A stretch of DNA of 64,000 nt, from assembly GCF_042610375.1 (NCBI RefSeq), contig NZ_JBGJZL010000016.1:15898-79897 (forward strand). The letters run 5' to 3'. The DNA comes from CTSoil-075 sp042610375 (GTDB lineage: Bacteria > Bacillota > Negativicutes > DSM-13327). The notes below the pieces were generated by a model that worked only from the letters and a program-made list of their open reading frames with translations, was not told the DNA's origin and ran no database searches. Positions 62,210-64,000 of the stretch are shown here, in pieces (within the stretch, counting starts at the first letter, position 1; each line of letters starts with the position of its first letter). A program made the translations under genes and the position numbers.

Positions 62210-63376
62210 ATGGTGAGAAAAATGATTAAATATACTTTTAAGTTTAGAGATAGCTCATTAGTAGTTGAATTAAATTGCAATATAAAAATAGCTGTTGGTG
62301 ACGTAGTTAACATTGTAGTTAATTCCAAGGATCAATTATTAAAAGTGGATATGACTTCATACGATAATAAAAGATATGATCAATGTGTGGTGGCAGAATA
62401 TTATTGGCAAACAAAAGTTGTAGAGTTGAGACAGAGAGTAGTATATGAACCTCATGTAAATTTGGTTTACAAACCAATCAAAGAATATGTATCAAAAGAT
62501 TTCGTTGAAAATACTTTGAGAAAAGTAGCATTAGAATTTAAAATGCGTGCTTTGTATATTGAAGGAGATTACTGCAAAAGTAATATGGGAAGAATCGTTG
62601 CAGTTGCGGAAAGATTGGAGTTAGTTGCTCGTATGAATAAAAAGGAAGTTGCTATGAATTTGGGATTCCAACAAGAAGCTCTCTGTATATATCTTTTGCT
62701 TACATGTTTTGATTTGCTTGGACAACCAGATGATTGGTTAACGTTTGAATCTTGGCTAAGTTCTTCAAATAAGGAACATGAGCGCATGGAAGCTTTAAGG
62801 AAAATTAAAAGTAGTGATATTATCGAAGGCAGTAAATTACTATATTTAGAATATCAGAAGATTTATGGTGTTAAAAATGCATTTTTTAGATTTATAAGAG
62901 AGGTTTTGTCGGATGATATGAGGTATGAATTGTTAGATAGTATTAGAATAGTAATAACTAGTAGAGGGAATGAGTCTAGTAAGTCAATTAAAACTCTTGG
63001 TACATTGAGAGAAAAGGAAGAATATTTATTTGCGATTCGCAATAATTACACTCACAAAGCTTCTTTTTTAGAAGGGAATACTGGTAAAATACCTCCAGGG
63101 ATAGAACATGATGCATTTAGGCAGCGAGAATTTATAAATATTAATCAAACTAAGCGTAGGCTTATATATTGCCAGTTTTGGCCTAATATCATCGAGTCGA
63201 TTGTTCAAAGAGGGCTGGTTAGATACTTGCAAGATATCGATAGCAAAGTGCAAAAGACTGAATGGCTTCCTTCAATTGTAAAACCAGATAGATATTTAAG
63301 GTTTGGTGAATCATGGGGGGCAGCGTACTCATCTGCTAATCTTATTAATGAAGTCTATCCATCTGTAAGAGTATAA
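62210..63376 (+). CDS. Protein with HEPN-type RNxxxH motif, function unknown
   Basis: 388 residues from the ATG at 62210 (GGAG 4 bases upstream); starts at GTG 62186 and ATG 62222 are also possible. The N-terminal half is beta-rich (KYTFKFRDSSLVVELNCNI) and the C-terminal half helical. R277-N278-N279-Y280-T281-H282 in LFAIRNNYTHKAS fits the RNxxxH catalytic motif of HEPN ribonucleases, preceded by a helical region as in ApeA-like HEPN domains. If correct it may cleave RNA as an abortive-infection effector. There is no adjacent small antitoxin. It is AT-rich like its neighbours and separated from the nuclease gene by 240 bases. Confidence 0.55.
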   Translation: MVRKMIKYTFKFRDSSLVVELNCNIKIAVGDVVNIVVNSKDQLLKVDMTSYDNKRYDQCVVAEYYWQTKVVELRQRVVYEPHVNLVYKPIKEYVSKDFVENTLRKVALEFKMRALYIEGDYCKSNMGRIVAVAERLELVARMNKKEVAMNLGFQQEALCIYLLLTCFDLLGQPDDWLTFESWLSSSNKEHERMEALRKIKSSDIIEGSKLLYLEYQKIYGVKNAFFRFIREVLSDDMRYELLDSIRIVITSRGNESSKSIKTLGTLREKEEYLFAIRNNYTHKASFLEGNTGKIPPGIEHDAFRQREFININQTKRRLIYCQFWPNIIESIVQRGLVRYLQDIDSKVQKTEWLPSIVKPDRYLRFGESWGAAYSSANLINEVYPSVRV

Positions 63377-63627
63377 TTTGGAAACCTTGCAGGATGAAAA
63401 AAATATTGGGTAGATAGGAATAGCAAATATAAATGTATAGAATTAGTAAATGATAGATAAGCAAGATTACTAAAATGTTAAATTTTGAAAATATGGAATT
63501 TCCTCACGAACAGAGAAAGACAGGTTGATTGTTAAAGAAAGATAAACCGCGAGATATAGTGTTAGTTGCGAAGATATGATATTAAATATTGATGCAAAAT
63601 ATATGGAACGGAATTTCGCCGTTGCAT
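63377..63627. other. Intergenic stretch before the right att-like repeat
   Basis: No gene is recognisable. It contains a small hairpin AACGG-AATTTCG-CCGTT at 63607-63623 directly before the att-like repeat; otherwise AT-rich and featureless. Confidence 0.4.
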
Positions 63628-63656
63628 ATGATACGGGGAACCGTATCATCTCTAAC
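63628..63656 (+). repeat. att-like direct repeat, right copy
   Basis: Bases 63635-63656 repeat the rlmH 3' end in 21 of 22 positions and re-encode GEPYHL-stop. The preceding ATGATACGG (63628) makes a perfect 9-bp inverted repeat with CCGTATCAT around GGAA, reminiscent of recombinase core dyads. Confidence 0.72.
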
Positions 63657-63671
63657 TGTGTAAGAAACCCT

Positions 63672-64000
63672 TGGATCGGTTACACTAAAATAGACAGTTT
63701 TCTTAAGGGATAGTAAACTAAAAACAAAAAGGACGGAGAGATTACTATGCTTCCAAGAAAACGTAGAGAATTTACTGATGAATTCAAAAACCAAATGGTA
63801 CAACTATACTTGAATGGCAAACCGCCATCAGAAATCGTTCGGGAATATGATTTAACGAAAAGCGCATTTGAGCGCTGGGTAAAACAGAGGCAAACAAGTG
63901 GATCATTTCGTGAAACAGATAATCGCAGTGATGAAGATAATGAACTGATCAAGTTGCGTAAAGAAGTTCAGCAACTGCGAATGGAAAATGACATTCTAAA
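63672..64000 (+). mobile_element. IS3-family insertion sequence, left part
   Basis: The probable left end starts TGGATCGGTTACACTAAAAT at 63672, of the TG...CTAAAAtnGACA type common in this family. The orfA gene follows at 63747. The element runs off the window. Confidence 0.65.
63747..64000 (+). CDS. IS3-family transposase OrfA, 5' part
   Basis: 84 residues visible, cut by the window end. It starts MLPRKRREFTDEFKNQMVQLY and has the HTH segment KPPSEIVREYDLTKSAFERWVKQ, followed by the leucine-zipper region DNELIKLRKEVQQLRMENDIL. This is the standard OrfA layout, in which OrfB is made by frameshifting beyond the zipper. GGACGGAGAG precedes the ATG. Its start lies 91 bases past the right att-like repeat. 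Confidence 0.88.
   Translation, partial: MLPRKRREFTDEFKNQMVQLYLNGKPPSEIVREYDLTKSAFERWVKQRQTSGSFRETDNRSDEDNELIKLRKEVQQLRMENDIL

Overview
The window looks like chromosome of a spore-forming, strictly anaerobic Negativicute (Sporomusaceae-like, e.g. a Pelosinus relative). This is inferred from moderate-to-low GC, a DapL-type lysine pathway, a CotF-type spore coat gene, ferredoxin-dependent 2-oxoacid oxidation, a short hybrid cluster protein, a selenoprotein and a sigma-54 controlled 4-hydroxybutyrate pathway. No rRNA, tRNA or CRISPR array was seen.

Layout. 1-3.1 kb: the end of a phosphate acyltransferase gene followed by a four-subunit 2-oxoacid:ferredoxin oxidoreductase. 3.2-7.5 kb: MgtC-like and TRIC-like membrane proteins, YhaM nuclease, DapL and a bacteriohemerythrin. 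8.5-16.5 kb: a hexitol (mannitol) cluster with two PTS permeases (IICB and IICBA), a PRD activator, a 1-phosphofructokinase-like kinase and a zinc dehydrogenase. 16.7-30.3 kb: a GGDEF/EAL protein, a phosphoesterase, Hcp with a CRP/FNR-type operator, a giant FtsA-like protein, FakB/FakA, a deaminase and Tex. 30.5-38.6 kb: a LytS/LytTR pair next to a CstA-type transporter, coat proteins, a PerR-like regulator and a SulP transporter divergent from an ArsR regulator.

38.7-49.2 kb is a coherent catabolic unit. A PAS/AAA+ sigma-54 activator precedes a near-consensus -24/-12 promoter with two upstream activator-like sites. The operon then encodes a permease, 4-hydroxybutyryl-CoA dehydratase, Fe-S/redox accessory proteins, a CoA-transferase, a small protein with an in-frame UGA and a SECIS-like hairpin (a selenoprotein missed by ordinary ORF calling), thiolase, 3-hydroxybutyryl-CoA dehydrogenase and crotonase. 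Together these convert 4-hydroxybutyrate to two acetyl-CoA.

49.3-56.2 kb: an HExxH peptidase, phosphohexomutase, a PAS histidine kinase and the origin-proximal set walJ-htrA-rlmH.

56.2-64 kb is an accessory region at the 3' end of rlmH. The last codons of rlmH (GEPYHL-stop) recur at 63.6 kb as a 22-bp near-perfect direct repeat, with a third degenerate copy at 56.6 kb. This is the arrangement produced by SCC-type cassettes, which integrate at this spot in staphylococci. The 7.5-kb segment is visibly AT-rich. It carries three tandem DnaA boxes, decayed genes, a K+-channel-like protein with an oversized extramembrane domain, a 1238-residue protein ending in a PD-(D/E)XK nuclease motif set, and a protein with a HEPN-type RNxxxH motif. 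I read it as a candidate defence cassette. No recombinase is present in the window, and an IS3-type element starts 16 bp past the distal repeat and runs off the end.
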